From positions 450,286 to 514,285 of the forward strand of contig JBDSQB010000002.1 of NCBI GenBank assembly GCA_039930045.1: 64,000 bases of DNA, in the 5' to 3' direction. The position numbers were made by a program, and so were the translations under genes. Positions 36,723 to 46,523 of this stretch are shown here, in pieces. Within the stretch, counting starts at the first letter, position 1, and every line of letters starts with the position of its first letter. The DNA is from Chthoniobacterales bacterium (GTDB lineage: Bacteria > Verrucomicrobiota > Verrucomicrobiia > Chthoniobacterales > DASVRZ01). Below the pieces are notes generated by a model. The model was not told the DNA's origin. It ran no database searches and saw only the letters and a program-made list of their open reading frames with translations.

Positions 36723-37723
36723 CCGCAGCCTGCGGCGACGTCGATGCCCCGGCGCTGCCGGATCGTGGTGGGAAAACCGGCGGCGCGTAGAATGGATTTG
36801 AAACGCATGGCATTGGAACTCGGCTCACCGGCATAGCCCTCGGTCGGGTTGAGCGGAATGAGATTGATATGAGCAGGCATGTTTTCCAGCAGTCGCGCGA
36901 GGGCTTCGGCTTGCTCGGGAGAATCGTTGGTGTCCTCGATCAGTGTCCACTCGAAGAAAATGTGGCGTTCGGTCTTCGCGGTGTAAAAGCGGCAGGCGTC
37001 CATCAGTTGATCCAGCGGCCATTTTTTCGCGGTGGGGACGAGTTGGGCACGTTCCTCCTGCGTCGCTCCGTGGAGGCTGACGGCGAGGTTGTAGGGACGA
37101 TTTTCCTCGGCTAGGCGAATGATTCCGGGAACGACTCCGACAGTGCTGATCGAGATCCGGGTCGGACCAATATTAGCGCCGCGTGTGTCGGATAAAATCT
37201 CCAGCGCGGTCATCACGGCGTCGTAATTATGCAGCGGCTCGCCCATGCCCATGAGGACGAGATTGCGGAGTTGGCCTTGGCCGTTTTCGCGAAGGCGGCG
37301 GTTCTGATGGAGGACCTGCGCGACGATTTCACCGGGAGTCAGGTGCCGGGTGAATCCCATCTGACCCGTCGCGCAAAAGACGCAGCCCATGGCGCAGCCG
37401 ACCTGTGTGCTGAGGCAGGCGGTGAAGCGTCCGGTGAAGCCCATGAGGACGGTCTCGATACGATGTCCGTCGGCGAGTTGCAGGAGCACCTTGCGGGTGT
37501 GTCCGTCGCTGCTCTGGGTTTCGTGAACAACCATCGGCGGCTGCGGTTGCAGAGTGGAATGCAACTCGAACCACTTTTTGAGCGGCGGGAGAAAATCTGG
37601 ATGTCCGGCGAGATCGGTCGCGTTTTCGCGATACAGCGCGCGCCAGAGGGTGCGGGTGTGCGACTCGTGCAGGCCGGGCATCTTTTCCCGGAGTGCGATG
37701 TAAGTCAGGTCGAGCAGCGACAT
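36701..37723 (-). CDS. rlmN: Dual-specificity 23S rRNA/tRNA adenine-C2 methyltransferase RlmN
   Basis: Radical-SAM enzyme, 340 residues. The 4Fe-4S motif is GCAMGCVFCATGQMGF (CxxxCxxC), LMGMGEPLHNYD and ISTVGVVPGI are RlmN-specific, and the methyl-carrier Cys is in AAGCGQLA at the C-terminus. ATG at 37723 gives MSLLDLTYIALREKM. It is eight bases downstream of the O-antigen-ligase-like gene. Confidence 0.95.
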   Translation of the reverse strand: MSLLDLTYIALREKMPGLHESHTRTLWRALYRENATDLAGHPDFLPPLKKWFELHSTLQPQPPMVVHETQSSDGHTRKVLLQLADGHRIETVLMGFTGRFTACLSTQVGCAMGCVFCATGQMGFTRHLTPGEIVAQVLHQNRRLRENGQGQLRNLVLMGMGEPLHNYDAVMTALEILSDTRGANIGPTRISISTVGVVPGIIRLAEENRPYNLAVSLHGATQEERAQLVPTAKKWPLDQLMDACRFYTAKTERHIFFEWTLIEDTNDSPEQAEALARLLENMPAHINLIPLNPTEGYAGEPSSNAMRFKSILRAAGFPTTIRQRRGIDVAAGCGQLAIAG

Positions 37724-37731
37724 GGCTCCGG

Positions 37732-40167
37732 TCAGAGTCGGCTGCGGTAAATGTAATCGTCGAGGCAGCCCCAAGCTTCCTGCCAGTTACCGTTTGCAGC
37801 GAGGAGTTTGGCCTGAAAATAGCGCAGGTAAAGCGGTGCGCCGAAGAGAGTCTGGAGACGTTCCAAAGTGGAAATGGCGCCGTAGTTGTCGTGGCGGGCG
37901 AGTTGCAATTGCACCAACGCCATGCCCGCTCCGAGGCTGTTGCGCGAGTAAAATTCGCGACTAAGATCGGACTCCGACAGGGAGTTTTCCAACTTCGGAA
38001 AATGTGGTTCCGGCAGCGCCTTGAAGGCGATGGCGCAGGCTTCGGGGAAATATTTCAAATTGGCCTTGGCCGAGGCCAGCGGCAGATCGCAAGCCGGGCG
38101 CAGACCGGGAATTTTTTCGATGACTCGCATCGCCTCCGCCGGGTTGCCACGTTCGACCCAGACTCGGAACAGGGCGCTCTGGTCGTCGGGGCGAAGTTGG
38201 TCGAGTTGCGGATGCTGTTTTAGAAAATCGGCCAGCAGCAACGGGAATCGTTTCTGATCGACCCGGTTGAGTTGGATAATAATGCGGCTGACGTTGCTGC
38301 CGGCGATGAATTCGAGCTGGGTGAGCAGGCGCGGATACGGCGCGGCCATTTCGAGATAGCGGGCGTATTTGCGGTCTCCTTCTGCGGGAGCCATGCGGCG
38401 CAAGGCCTCGGCCCAAGGCAGCGCGGCGAGTTCCGGCCGATAGGAAAGCCAGGCGATGCCCTCGTTTTCGGGGGTGATGGGCGAGGAGCGTTCGAGGAAA
38501 TTGGCGCGCTGATAATCGAGCAAGCTGGCGGCCCAATCGCGGTGTTGCAGGATGCGGCTCGTGCCGCGCTGATAGTAAAGCTGCCAGTCGAGCGGCGCCC
38601 ATTGGAGCGCGGCGTCCACCTCGGCAAAGGCCTCGCTGCCGTGGCCGTGGGTAATGAGGAGGGTGGCGTTTTTTTTGATTTGAGCCAGGGCGTTATGGCT
38701 GGGCCAAAGTGGGGTTTCGTCGAGGTTGATGAACCAGCCGACGGCGATCAAGACGAGTGCAAGTCCGATGGTGTAGGAGCGTTTCGGGGAAACTGCCCGC
38801 TCGATAAATTGCCCGGGCCAGGCGAGCGCAAAAAGAAAGCACGCCGGAAAAAACGTGCCGGAGCGATGGCCGGAGACGTCGAAAAAGCCATGCAGCACGA
38901 ACAAGCCCGCGCAAATTGCGCTTGCCAGACGCAGCGGATGCGGGCGTTTGAAGGAGCCGCAAAACGCCCGCCAGACAAACCAGCACGCAGCGCCGAGGAT
39001 CATGAGCGTGCCGGGCCAGCCGATCTCGCTGGCGAGCCAGAGCCAATCGCTCTCGGGGTGAATGATGCCGTTATCGACGATGGCCAGCTTGCGAAACAGC
39101 GGGAAAACCGGTGCGAAATTGGAGAGTCCGAGTCCAAACCACGGCTGCTGGGCGGTCATGGCCAGCGTGTCGCGGAAAATGAGCCGACGAAAATCGTCGC
39201 TCATGGACTGGTTGTTGTCGCCAACAGTGAAGCGTTCGAGTGTTTCCCCCCCGAAGGCTAGAAAGAGCGCCAGAACCAGCGCGACGGAGGCAAAACCGAT
39301 CCAGATTTTTTTGCGCGAGGGATTGGTCAGCGTGGTGATCAGCCAGTAAACGCCGACGCCAAGCACGGGCAGAATAATGCCGGCGCGGGAGAAATTGACG
39401 ACCAATCCGTAGCCGATGATGACGATGCCGACCATCCACAACGGTGCGATGCGGGATTTTTTTACCACCGCCATGTGCAGCAGCGCGACCATCAGCACAA
39501 AAGTGAGCGCCAGCAGATCGGCGGTCTGGTTGCGATTGGGGAATGGCCCGAAGAGACGTTGCGCGTGCCAGAACGGCAGCGGGTGTTGCGTGTGGTAGCC
39601 GATGAGGGCGCAGACGGTGAGGACGATCATCCCGATGGCAAACAACTCGGCGAGCGGTTTGCGGACCTCGCGCGTCCAGCCCTGGCAGCCGAGCCAGTAA
39701 ATCCACGCGACACCGCCGAGCCAGCCGAGATAGGAGTCGAGCGTGAGCCAAGGCTGCGGGGTGATCGTTCCCGGAAGCGTGATGGAGAATTTCTCCGCCA
39801 GCCCGCTGCGCCACGCGGGAATGCCGGTCAGCGACACCGGCAAAAATGCGAGCAGCGGCAGTACGAGGAGCGCGATCAGGAAGAGCCGGTAGCGGAGTTT
39901 GAGCGCAGTCGTGACCGGGTAAATGATGAAGAGCGCTCCGAGCAGGCAATATAAAATGCCCAATGACCACGATTCGACGCTGCCGCCGAGAAATGGGGCC
40001 ATCCAGACGACGAGCAGCACCGGGAGCAAGGCCCAACGCGAGGCGGTGTGATTGAGATTGGGGATGATGGCTGCCCGGCTGCGCGACCGATGCCTGCGTT
40101 TTTGCGAAACCGGCACGTCATCCCCAGGCAGCGGAGAATCTTGGAGCGGTGGGGAGGAAATGGACAC
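37732..40167 (-). CDS. O-antigen ligase-like polytopic membrane protein with C-terminal repeats
   Basis: 811 residues: a basic N-terminal tail, 10-12 transmembrane helices to about residue 465, then about 345 soluble residues that look helical and TPR-like. The ligase/polymerase domain signature (RLFGPFPNRNQTADLL, then NFSRAGIILPVLG and FGLGLSNFAPVFPLF, with HPESDWLWLASEIGWPG) matches the Wzy_C/WaaL/PglL family. Such proteins transfer undecaprenyl-linked glycans to lipid A, protein or each other. The neighbouring initiating sugar transferase is divergent by about 140 bases, so this is probably a small glycan-assembly locus. Confidence 0.82.
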   Translation of the reverse strand: MSISSPPLQDSPLPGDDVPVSQKRRHRSRSRAAIIPNLNHTASRWALLPVLLVVWMAPFLGGSVESWSLGILYCLLGALFIIYPVTTALKLRYRLFLIALLVLPLLAFLPVSLTGIPAWRSGLAEKFSITLPGTITPQPWLTLDSYLGWLGGVAWIYWLGCQGWTREVRKPLAELFAIGMIVLTVCALIGYHTQHPLPFWHAQRLFGPFPNRNQTADLLALTFVLMVALLHMAVVKKSRIAPLWMVGIVIIGYGLVVNFSRAGIILPVLGVGVYWLITTLTNPSRKKIWIGFASVALVLALFLAFGGETLERFTVGDNNQSMSDDFRRLIFRDTLAMTAQQPWFGLGLSNFAPVFPLFRKLAIVDNGIIHPESDWLWLASEIGWPGTLMILGAACWFVWRAFCGSFKRPHPLRLASAICAGLFVLHGFFDVSGHRSGTFFPACFLFALAWPGQFIERAVSPKRSYTIGLALVLIAVGWFINLDETPLWPSHNALAQIKKNATLLITHGHGSEAFAEVDAALQWAPLDWQLYYQRGTSRILQHRDWAASLLDYQRANFLERSSPITPENEGIAWLSYRPELAALPWAEALRRMAPAEGDRKYARYLEMAAPYPRLLTQLEFIAGSNVSRIIIQLNRVDQKRFPLLLADFLKQHPQLDQLRPDDQSALFRVWVERGNPAEAMRVIEKIPGLRPACDLPLASAKANLKYFPEACAIAFKALPEPHFPKLENSLSESDLSREFYSRNSLGAGMALVQLQLARHDNYGAISTLERLQTLFGAPLYLRYFQAKLLAANGNWQEAWGCLDDYIYRSRL

Positions 40168-40309
40168 GGCTCAGACTACTAAAAAGCCGCCTCGCGGCCA
40201 GTAAATTGCGGCACTTTTAGAAAGACTGCGCCGGGTGAAAACGGATTTGCCCGCAGCTCTGCGACGTGACTATGCTGCGAATCTCTTTTGTGACGATTTT
40301 CCCGCAACC

Positions 40310-41716
40310 ATGCTGAACCAACGTATCCTCGGGCTCCACAAATTGGTGGTGGTCTGCCAGATCGCGCTGTCCATCGTGCTCTTCGCGATCCTGTATGCGG
40401 CGATCGTGGTGGATTTCAGAACCGGCGAATGGTTTGGGCTCCAGCGTTATGCGATTTACGCGATGCTGGCGGGGTTCGGCGTTTTTATCGAGGGCTCGCA
40501 GGAGGCGAAATCCAGCGAGCATCTGCTCGATACGGGCATGTCCAATCGCTTCGCGCGCACTCTGCGACAGGTGTTTTACATCACCGGGGCGATCACTTTT
40601 TTCCTGTTCCTCACCAAGGATCTCACCATCTCGCGTCCGTTTCTGGTGGCCTATATTTCCTCGGTTTTTCTGGTCCTCTACTACAGTCACCGCGTGCTGC
40701 CGCAATTCATCTCGGAACGCACCTTCAACAGCCGGCATCGGGACCGCGCCATTCTCATCGGACCCGTCCAGAACGCGGTGAAGCTAAAAAACTGGCTCAG
40801 CAAACAAAGCCAGCTCGGCTACGAGACCGTCGGCGTCATCACCGAGGAAGCCGACGAGGCGCAGCGCCAGGGATTTTCCGTTCTCGGCACGATCGAGCAG
40901 ACGGAGACATTACTGAAAACACACCAGGTCAGCCTCGTCATCCTGACCGAACTCCCCTTCTTCTCGCAGTTCAACCGCCACCTCATCGGTCTCTGCGAAA
41001 GCCTCGGCGTGCGCCTGCTGATTTACAGCGACATTCAGGACAAACTGGGCTACCCGCTCCAGTATTTTGCGGACGGTGACCACCGATTTTTCACCCTGCG
41101 TGAGGAGCCGTTGGAAAACGTCATCAACGCCTACCTCAAGCGCGGTCTCGACATTGCGATCTCACTCCCGGTCTGTCTTTTTATACTGCCGTTCACCAGT
41201 CTTTTTGTCGCCATTTGCCACCGGCTGCAATCGCCCGGGCCGCTCCTCTACCGCCAGCAGCGCGCCGGGATGCAGAACCGCACTTTCATCATCAAAAAAT
41301 ACCGGACGATGTATGTCCATAACCAGCCCGAGGCGAAACAGGCCACCCTCGGCGATGCGCGGATTTTTCCCGCTGGGGCCATGATGCGCAAGCTCAGCAT
41401 CGACGAACTGCCGCAGTTTCTAAACGTCCTCAGCGGCGAGATGAGCATCGTCGGTCCGCGCCCACACCTCATCGAACACAACCAGCAATTCTCGAAATTC
41501 CTGCGCAACTACCACATCCGCACGCTGGTCAAACCGGGCATCACCGGCCTGGCGCAAGTTCGCGGTTATCGCGGCGAGGCCAAGGAGGAAAAAGACATCG
41601 AGCGCCGCGTCGCCGCCGACATCGAATACCTCGAGCACTGGAAGCTGAGCCTGGAATTCAGCATCATCTGGGGGACGTTCCTCCAGGTTTTCCGGCCACC
41701 CAAAACCGCCTACTAG
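40310..41716 (+). CDS. Undecaprenyl-phosphate sugar phosphotransferase (WbaP/GumD type)
   Basis: Starts exopolysaccharide or O-antigen repeat synthesis by loading sugar-1-phosphate on undecaprenyl phosphate. 468 residues from the chosen ATG (a GTG at 40235 would add 25). About four N-terminal helices, a Rossmann-like central part ([16 protein letters not shown]), a helix near 310 ([16 protein letters not shown]) and the catalytic bacterial sugar-transferase domain: [47 protein letters not shown] and [16 protein letters not shown]. Confidence 0.9.
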   Translation: MLNQRILGLHKLVVVCQIALSIVLFAILYAAIVVDFRTGEWFGLQRYAIYAMLAGFGVFIEGSQEAKSSEHLLDTGMSNRFARTLRQVFYITGAITFFLFLTKDLTISRPFLVAYISSVFLVLYYSHRVLPQFISERTFNSRHRDRAILIGPVQNAVKLKNWLSKQSQLGYETVGVITEEADEAQRQGFSVLGTIEQTETLLKTHQVSLVILTELPFFSQFNRHLIGLCESLGVRLLIYSDIQDKLGYPLQYFADGDHRFFTLREEPLENVINAYLKRGLDIAISLPVCLFILPFTSLFVAICHRLQSPGPLLYRQQRAGMQNRTFIIKKYRTMYVHNQPEAKQATLGDARIFPAGAMMRKLSIDELPQFLNVLSGEMSIVGPRPHLIEHNQQFSKFLRNYHIRTLVKPGITGLAQVRGYRGEAKEEKDIERRVAADIEYLEHWKLSLEFSIIWGTFLQVFRPPKTAY

Positions 41717-41720
41717 CGGC

Positions 41721-42626
41721 TTATTGAATCATCTTCGGCACCTCGATCTGGGCCAGCCGGGTAAAGGCTCCCATGGCGCTGTTCACCTCGGCATCGATCA
41801 AGCGCAGCAAGCCGATCTCCAGCGACAAATCGTTTCCCTGCAACGGCAGCGCCTGCAAGTGCAACCCCTCGCGACCGCGCAGCGTGATATTGGGCATCAA
41901 CGCCCCGGCGTCCAGCACGGAGAGTGAGCGGAGCAGGGTTTCAATGGCGTTGATCTCCGCCACGGTGCGCGGGCGAACCTGATGCTTCCGGCAGATTTCG
42001 TCCGTCATCCGGCGCATGACGAAACTGTCCGGCAACTGCAACAGTCGTTGCTGGTGCAGCTCCGAGATCGGAATCAAACTCCGCCCGGCCCACGGGTGAT
42101 TCTCGGCCACGATCAAGGAAAACGCGTCTGTGCAGAGCGACTCATAATGCAGGTTTGGCGAGTGGCGCGTGAGAAATCCGAGGCCCACATCCATCCGGCC
42201 TTCCTCCAGTGCGGTTTCGATCTCTGTCGAGGAAATTTCCTCCACGATGAGACTTAAACCCGGATGGGCTGCGGCAAAAAGCCCCAGCAAATGCGGCATC
42301 AATGGCACATTTAAAATCGGCACCACACCGATGTGCAGCGACCCACGCAATTGATCCGGCTCGCTCGTCAGTTCCTGATGCAGCGTCTCCAGTTGTCTCA
42401 AAATCGCCTGCGCGTGTTCTTGAAAAATCACCCCCGCTGGCGTGAGTAGAATCCGTTTTCCGCGTCGCTGAAAAAGCGACACCCGCAGATCCGCCTCCAA
42501 GTCGCGAATCTGTTGCGAGACGCTCGGTTGCGAAATCCCCAGTCGATCAGCCGCGCGGCTGAAACTCCCCGCCTCCGCCACTGCGAGAAAATAACGCAGG
42601 TGACGGATTTCCAACGGCTCATTCAT
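41721..42626 (-). CDS. LysR-family transcriptional regulator
   Basis: 301 residues. HTH RHLRYFLAVAEAGSFSRAADRLGISQPSVSQQIRDLE is split here: residues about 8-45, followed by a standard LysR effector domain (GSLHIGVVPILNVPLMPHLL). The N-terminal half most resembles CynR/CbbR-like members; the two redox Cys of OxyR are not both present (only an ICRKH Cys near residue 208-212). ATG at 42626 is set by the MNEPLEIRHLRYF start. It is divergent from the antiporter gene, its likely target. Confidence 0.92.
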   Translation of the reverse strand: MNEPLEIRHLRYFLAVAEAGSFSRAADRLGISQPSVSQQIRDLEADLRVSLFQRRGKRILLTPAGVIFQEHAQAILRQLETLHQELTSEPDQLRGSLHIGVVPILNVPLMPHLLGLFAAAHPGLSLIVEEISSTEIETALEEGRMDVGLGFLTRHSPNLHYESLCTDAFSLIVAENHPWAGRSLIPISELHQQRLLQLPDSFVMRRMTDEICRKHQVRPRTVAEINAIETLLRSLSVLDAGALMPNITLRGREGLHLQALPLQGNDLSLEIGLLRLIDAEVNSAMGAFTRLAQIEVPKMIQ

Positions 42627-42675
42627 CGCGGCATGATGCAAAACATCGTCGGAAAAGCCACGAGAAATCCGCTTG

Positions 42676-42692
42676 CATAGGTTGTGGCTATG
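42676..42692. promoter_or_regulatory. LysR-type operator candidate (CATAG-N7-CTATG)
   Basis: A perfect inverted repeat CATAG GTTGTGG CTATG between the divergent LysR and antiporter genes. It fits the T-N11-A LysR box and nearly fits the ATAG-N7-CTAT half-site used by OxyR. Its position, 50 bases before the regulator start, suits autoregulation. Confidence 0.6.
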
Positions 42693-42716
42693 ATTGTATT
42701 TCGTTCGCCTTCGTTT

Positions 42717-43982
42717 ATGAAAAACCTCGACCTCGCTGTCCAATTCTTCCTGCAACTGGGTTGCATCCTGATCTTCTGCCGCATTGTCGGCTCGATTGCC
42801 GCCCGCTTCGGACAGCCCCAGGTCGTGGCCGAAATGATCGCCGGCGTCCTACTCGGGCCGTCACTTTTTGGACTACTCGCGCCTGCCGCCCAGCACTGGC
42901 TTTTCCCGTGGGACGCGAAGCAGCTCACGCGCGACACACAGAGTTATCTTTTCCCCGCGTCGCAGCTCGGTCTGGCGCTTTACATGTTCGTCGTCGGCAT
43001 GGAATTCCGCGTGGACATCGTGCAGAAAAAACTGAAAAGCGCCGTCGCTGTCTCGCTGGCCGGGATGATCGCCCCCTTCCTACTCGGCGCGGGTCTGGGC
43101 TACGTTTTCTTCCATTACACGAAGCTGTTTCCTGCCAAAACCTCGGAGATGGAGGCCATGTTGTTCCTCGGCGCGTCGATGTGCATCACGGCGTTTCCGA
43201 TGTTGGCGCGAATCATTCATTTTAAGAAACTGGCGGGCACCACGATGGGCACAGTCGCCCTCGGAGCCGGGGCCATCGACGACGCGGTCGCGTGGTGTTT
43301 GCTCGCCGTCGTGCTGGCCAGCTTCGATAGCAATTGGACCCACGCCATCGTCAATATCGGCGGCGGCGCGGCTTACGTCATCATCACGCTGGCCGTCGTC
43401 CGGCCCATTTTGGCCCGCATCCAGACGTGGTTTGTGAAGGAGGAAATCCTCAACGAAGCCGGGCTCGTCGTCGGGCTCGGGCTGATGGCTTTTGGCGCTT
43501 ACATCACAGACAAAATCGGGCTGCACGCGGTTTTCGGCGCGTTCGTCATGGGCGCGGCCATCCCGCGCGGCACGATGTCGCGCGATTTGATCGCCCGCAT
43601 CCAGCCGCTCACGGTCGCCCTGTTGCTCCCCCTATTTTTCACCTACTCGGGGTTGAATACGAAAATCACCCTGCTCAACACCGGCTTCCTCTGGCTGATG
43701 TGCGGTGCCGTGCTGGTCGCCGCCGTGCTCGGCAAAGGCATCGCCTGCTGGCTCGCCGCCCGCGCCACGGGGCTCTCCAATCGCGAGGCGCTCGGCATTG
43801 GCACCCTCATGAACGCCCGGGGTCTGATGGAACTCATCATCATCAACATCGGCCTCCAGCGCGGGATCATTTCCGAGGGGCTGTTTGCGACTTTGGTCAT
43901 CATGGCCGTGATCACGACTCTCATGGCGTCGCCCATTTTTGAGCGACTGGTCGGCACGGGCCGTTTTGGAGCCGAAGCTTAG
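42717..43982 (+). CDS. CPA2 family cation/proton antiporter
   Basis: 421 residues with about 12 helices. FGQPQVVAEMIAGVLLGPSLFG, the helix-4 to 6 GASMCITAFPMLARII and GAIDDAVAWCLLAV (the ion-binding Asp) are family signatures; GLNTKITLL and MNARGLMELIIINIG follow. No RCK/TrkA-N domain, so not a KefB/KefC type. Start is uncertain: ATG at 42717 is used; ATG at 42690 would lie inside the palindromic site. It overlaps folP by four bases at its 3' end (convergent). Confidence 0.88.
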   Translation: MKNLDLAVQFFLQLGCILIFCRIVGSIAARFGQPQVVAEMIAGVLLGPSLFGLLAPAAQHWLFPWDAKQLTRDTQSYLFPASQLGLALYMFVVGMEFRVDIVQKKLKSAVAVSLAGMIAPFLLGAGLGYVFFHYTKLFPAKTSEMEAMLFLGASMCITAFPMLARIIHFKKLAGTTMGTVALGAGAIDDAVAWCLLAVVLASFDSNWTHAIVNIGGGAAYVIITLAVVRPILARIQTWFVKEEILNEAGLVVGLGLMAFGAYITDKIGLHAVFGAFVMGAAIPRGTMSRDLIARIQPLTVALLLPLFFTYSGLNTKITLLNTGFLWLMCGAVLVAAVLGKGIACWLAARATGLSNREALGIGTLMNARGLMELIIINIGLQRGIISEGLFATLVIMAVITTLMASPIFERLVGTGRFGAEA

Positions 43983-44845
43983 TTTAAGGCTTCCAGCATT
44001 TTCAGGGTCTGCCAGGCCGCCTCGACATTGTGGACGCGGAAAATGGACGCTCCACGGCTGGCTCCAACCACGATGCAGGCCACCGTTCCCGCATCGCGCT
44101 CGGTCGCGGGAATGCCTAGAACGTCGCCAATGACAGTTTTGCGCGAGACCGGCAGGAGCGTGGCGAAGCCCAATTCCACAATGCGCTGGAACTCGCGATA
44201 GAGGCGAAGGTTGTCGTCGCGCTGCTTCGCGAAGTCGATGCCAGGGTCGAGTATGAGCTGTTCCGACTTGAGCCCTGCGGCCAAAGCACCGGCGATTTTT
44301 TCCCGGAAAAAGGCGAGTTGCACCGCTATCACGTCGTCGTAGCCGACATGGGTGTGAGCCACTTTCGGCTCGCCGACCGAGTGCATGATCACAAGCGCCG
44401 TCCCGTGTAGCGCGGCGATCTCGGCGTTTTCCCAAGTCGGCAGCGCGCCCATGTCGTTGAGAATGTCGCCGCCGACGGCGAGAATTTCACGCGCGACCTC
44501 GGGCCGCCAGGTGTTGATCGAGAGGAGCGGCGGGAAGATTTGCGCACTATCCCGTGGGGCAGCCTCGATGGCTGCGAACCGCTCCACGAACGGTCGGACG
44601 CGGGCAATTTCTTCGCTGATCGCGATGGCGCTCCGATTGGTCCGGGCGCTCTCACCGCCGATGTCGATGATGTCCGCGCCCCCTGCGATCATGGTCTGGG
44701 CACGAGTTAGAGCAATATCGAGGTCGAGCGTGCCGTCGTCGGAAAATGAGTCGTCGTTCAGGTTCAGAATCCCCATGACCAGCGGACGACGCGGGAAATT
44801 GACTTCGCGCCCACGCGCCCGCAACGAAACCGATCCGAGTTTCAT
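43979..44845 (-). CDS. folP: Dihydropteroate synthase, atypical active-site residues
   Basis: 288 residues of the DHPS TIM barrel, the folate enzyme condensing pABA with the pterin. The fold markers are in order (MGILNLNDDSFSDDG, DIIDIGGESARTN, LDPGIDFAK, LLPVSRKTVIGD, FRVHNV). Several usually invariant positions differ: TPDSF is NDDSF, the S-x-D-T is SINTW, IMHN is IMHS and RVHDV is RVHNV. The Lys of SRK and the Asp of DPGI remain. It may be a diverged functional enzyme or a paralogue with altered substrate. Its start overlaps the PHP gene by four bases. Confidence 0.8.
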   Translation of the reverse strand: MKLGSVSLRARGREVNFPRRPLVMGILNLNDDSFSDDGTLDLDIALTRAQTMIAGGADIIDIGGESARTNRSAIAISEEIARVRPFVERFAAIEAAPRDSAQIFPPLLSINTWRPEVAREILAVGGDILNDMGALPTWENAEIAALHGTALVIMHSVGEPKVAHTHVGYDDVIAVQLAFFREKIAGALAAGLKSEQLILDPGIDFAKQRDDNLRLYREFQRIVELGFATLLPVSRKTVIGDVLGIPATERDAGTVACIVVGASRGASIFRVHNVEAAWQTLKMLEALN

Positions 44846-45636
44846 TCCAATGGAACTCGTGTCTTTTCGCGGCGGGTAAATCGCACCGTGGACGTGTAGC
44901 CGATTTCGCGAATGAGCCGTTCGGCGACATCGAAATCCGCCCCGACCTCATCCGGCGCGTGCGCGTCCGAACTGACGACGATTTCCACACCGGCGGCGCA
45001 GGCCATTTCGAGCATTTCACGCGAGGGATAAATTTCCCCAACCGGCTTGCGCAGTCCGGCGGTGCTGACTTCCATGACGGTCCCGGTCTCGGCCAGCGCG
45101 GCGATGACGGGTTCGTAATAAGGCCGCAAGTCGCCCGCCGGGCGATGCCCGAATTTCTTCACCAAATCCGGGTGCGCCACGAAGTCAAAGAGCCCGCTGC
45201 GGATGCATTTCTCGTATTCGGCGAAATACATTTGCCAAATTTCGCCAACGGGACGCTCGGTGAAACGTCCGATCCATTTCGGATTATCCACGTCCCAGCC
45301 CTCGGCGATGTAATGGACCGAGCCGATCAAATAATCCCACGGGGCGCGGCTGGCGAGGGTCTCGATCCAGTCTTCGTGGCCGCTGATGTAATCCACCTCG
45401 AGCCCGAGCCGCACGGGAAACGGAGCCACGGCGGCGCGGGCCTCGGCGACGAGCGCGAGATATTCCTCCAACTCGTCGAGGTCCATTCGCCAGTCGTCAA
45501 ACGTCTCCGGCATGGGCGCATGATCGGAGATGCCGACTTCGGCGAGTCCCATCGCCATGGCCGCGAGCGCATACTCGACGGGTGCTCCGGTGGCGTGCCG
45601 GCAGAGCGGCGTGTGGGTGTGGTAATCGGCCAGCAT
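44842..45636 (-). CDS. PHP-family histidinol-phosphatase
   Basis: 264 residues. DYHTHTPLCRHATG at the start and HAPMPE, GLEVDYI, GSVHYI, DFVAHPDLVKKFG and SSDAHAPDEVG give the trinuclear-metal ligand set of the HisJ/HisK type. ATG at 45636 gives MLADYHTHTP. Histidinol-phosphate phosphatase is the likeliest activity; other PHP phosphoesterases cannot be excluded. Coupled to folP by a four-base overlap. Confidence 0.87.
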   Translation of the reverse strand: MLADYHTHTPLCRHATGAPVEYALAAMAMGLAEVGISDHAPMPETFDDWRMDLDELEEYLALVAEARAAVAPFPVRLGLEVDYISGHEDWIETLASRAPWDYLIGSVHYIAEGWDVDNPKWIGRFTERPVGEIWQMYFAEYEKCIRSGLFDFVAHPDLVKKFGHRPAGDLRPYYEPVIAALAETGTVMEVSTAGLRKPVGEIYPSREMLEMACAAGVEIVVSSDAHAPDEVGADFDVAERLIREIGYTSTVRFTRREKTRVPLE

Positions 45637-45737
45637 GGTGCGACTTGAATAGACGCGAAAATGGCCGCGCTCAAGTTGCATTCGAGTTCCAAGGCAATGC
45701 GTTTGACGGCGTGCCTAGTTAGGAGCATTGGTGCGGG

Positions 45738-46484
45738 GTGATTTTGGAATTTCCCCGTCGGCTAAGCCAATGGACGGCACCCTGGCTTGCAGGCTGGTGT
45801 CGGATGGGGTTGATTTTTCTCCTGACGATGGGCAGCCAAAGTCTTCCTATCTATGCGCAACCGACAGATGTCGGGCCCGCGTTTTCGGACTTCGACGACT
45901 GGTGGCAGGTCTATACCACGGTCGCAGCCTCCGAGCGTCCGGGCATGGTAAAAAAAGGCACCGCCCTCGCCAAGACCCGCAGCAACGCGATGCTTCAGCT
46001 CATTGAAAACGATCCGTCAGCCGCGATCCAGAAGGCCTTCGCCGAGGAATATCGCAGTGCGCTTCCGAAGTCCGTTTCTGAAAATATCGAGCTGCATGTG
46101 CGCGGTTTGGCCAAACTGACGGTCACGAAAAAAGACGGCACCACCTCGCGCAAAGTGACGATGGGGGAGGAAAGCTGGAAGGCGTTTTTCTATGGCCCGA
46201 GATTGGAATTAAACTCCCGTGCGGAAATCCCGATCCATGGCGTGACGCTCGCGGGCCGCATCGCAGTCGATGGCAGTCCGTTGGAACGTTTCCCCAAGCG
46301 CGAGACATTGCTCAGTGTTTTGCGAGAGGGCGAGGGCAAGAAAACCTGCCCGATCTGCGGCGAACCGGGCGTGATCCCGAGCGCCGTGGGCGACGTTCTT
46401 CTCTGGTTCGACACCGAGGAGCATCAGGCCGTCTGCGAAAAGGCGCTGGTCGAAAAAGAGATGTCGCCCGAGAGCGAGGACTAG
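45738..46484 (+). CDS. Exported protein of unknown function
   Basis: 248 residues if GTG at 45738 is used, or 226 from ATG at 45804; AGGAG lies 12 bases before the GTG. A hydrophobic stretch (RMGLIFLLTMGSQSLPIY) precedes AQPTDVG, consistent with signal cleavage. The body has GEESWKAFFYGPRLEL and a C-terminal CPICGEPG with one CxxC pair, perhaps a metal knuckle. No family recognised. Confidence 0.65.
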   Translation: MILEFPRRLSQWTAPWLAGWCRMGLIFLLTMGSQSLPIYAQPTDVGPAFSDFDDWWQVYTTVAASERPGMVKKGTALAKTRSNAMLQLIENDPSAAIQKAFAEEYRSALPKSVSENIELHVRGLAKLTVTKKDGTTSRKVTMGEESWKAFFYGPRLELNSRAEIPIHGVTLAGRIAVDGSPLERFPKRETLLSVLREGEGKKTCPICGEPGVIPSAVGDVLLWFDTEEHQAVCEKALVEKEMSPESED

Positions 46485-46523
46485 CACCTCGACACGGCAG
46501 AAGGTTCCTGTTCACTTCGCTGG

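Noticed and set aside
38272-39261. 329-codon plus-strand frame opposite the O-antigen-ligase-like gene
   Set aside because: No recognisable motifs and no ribosome site; the minus-strand protein has clear helices and family signature.
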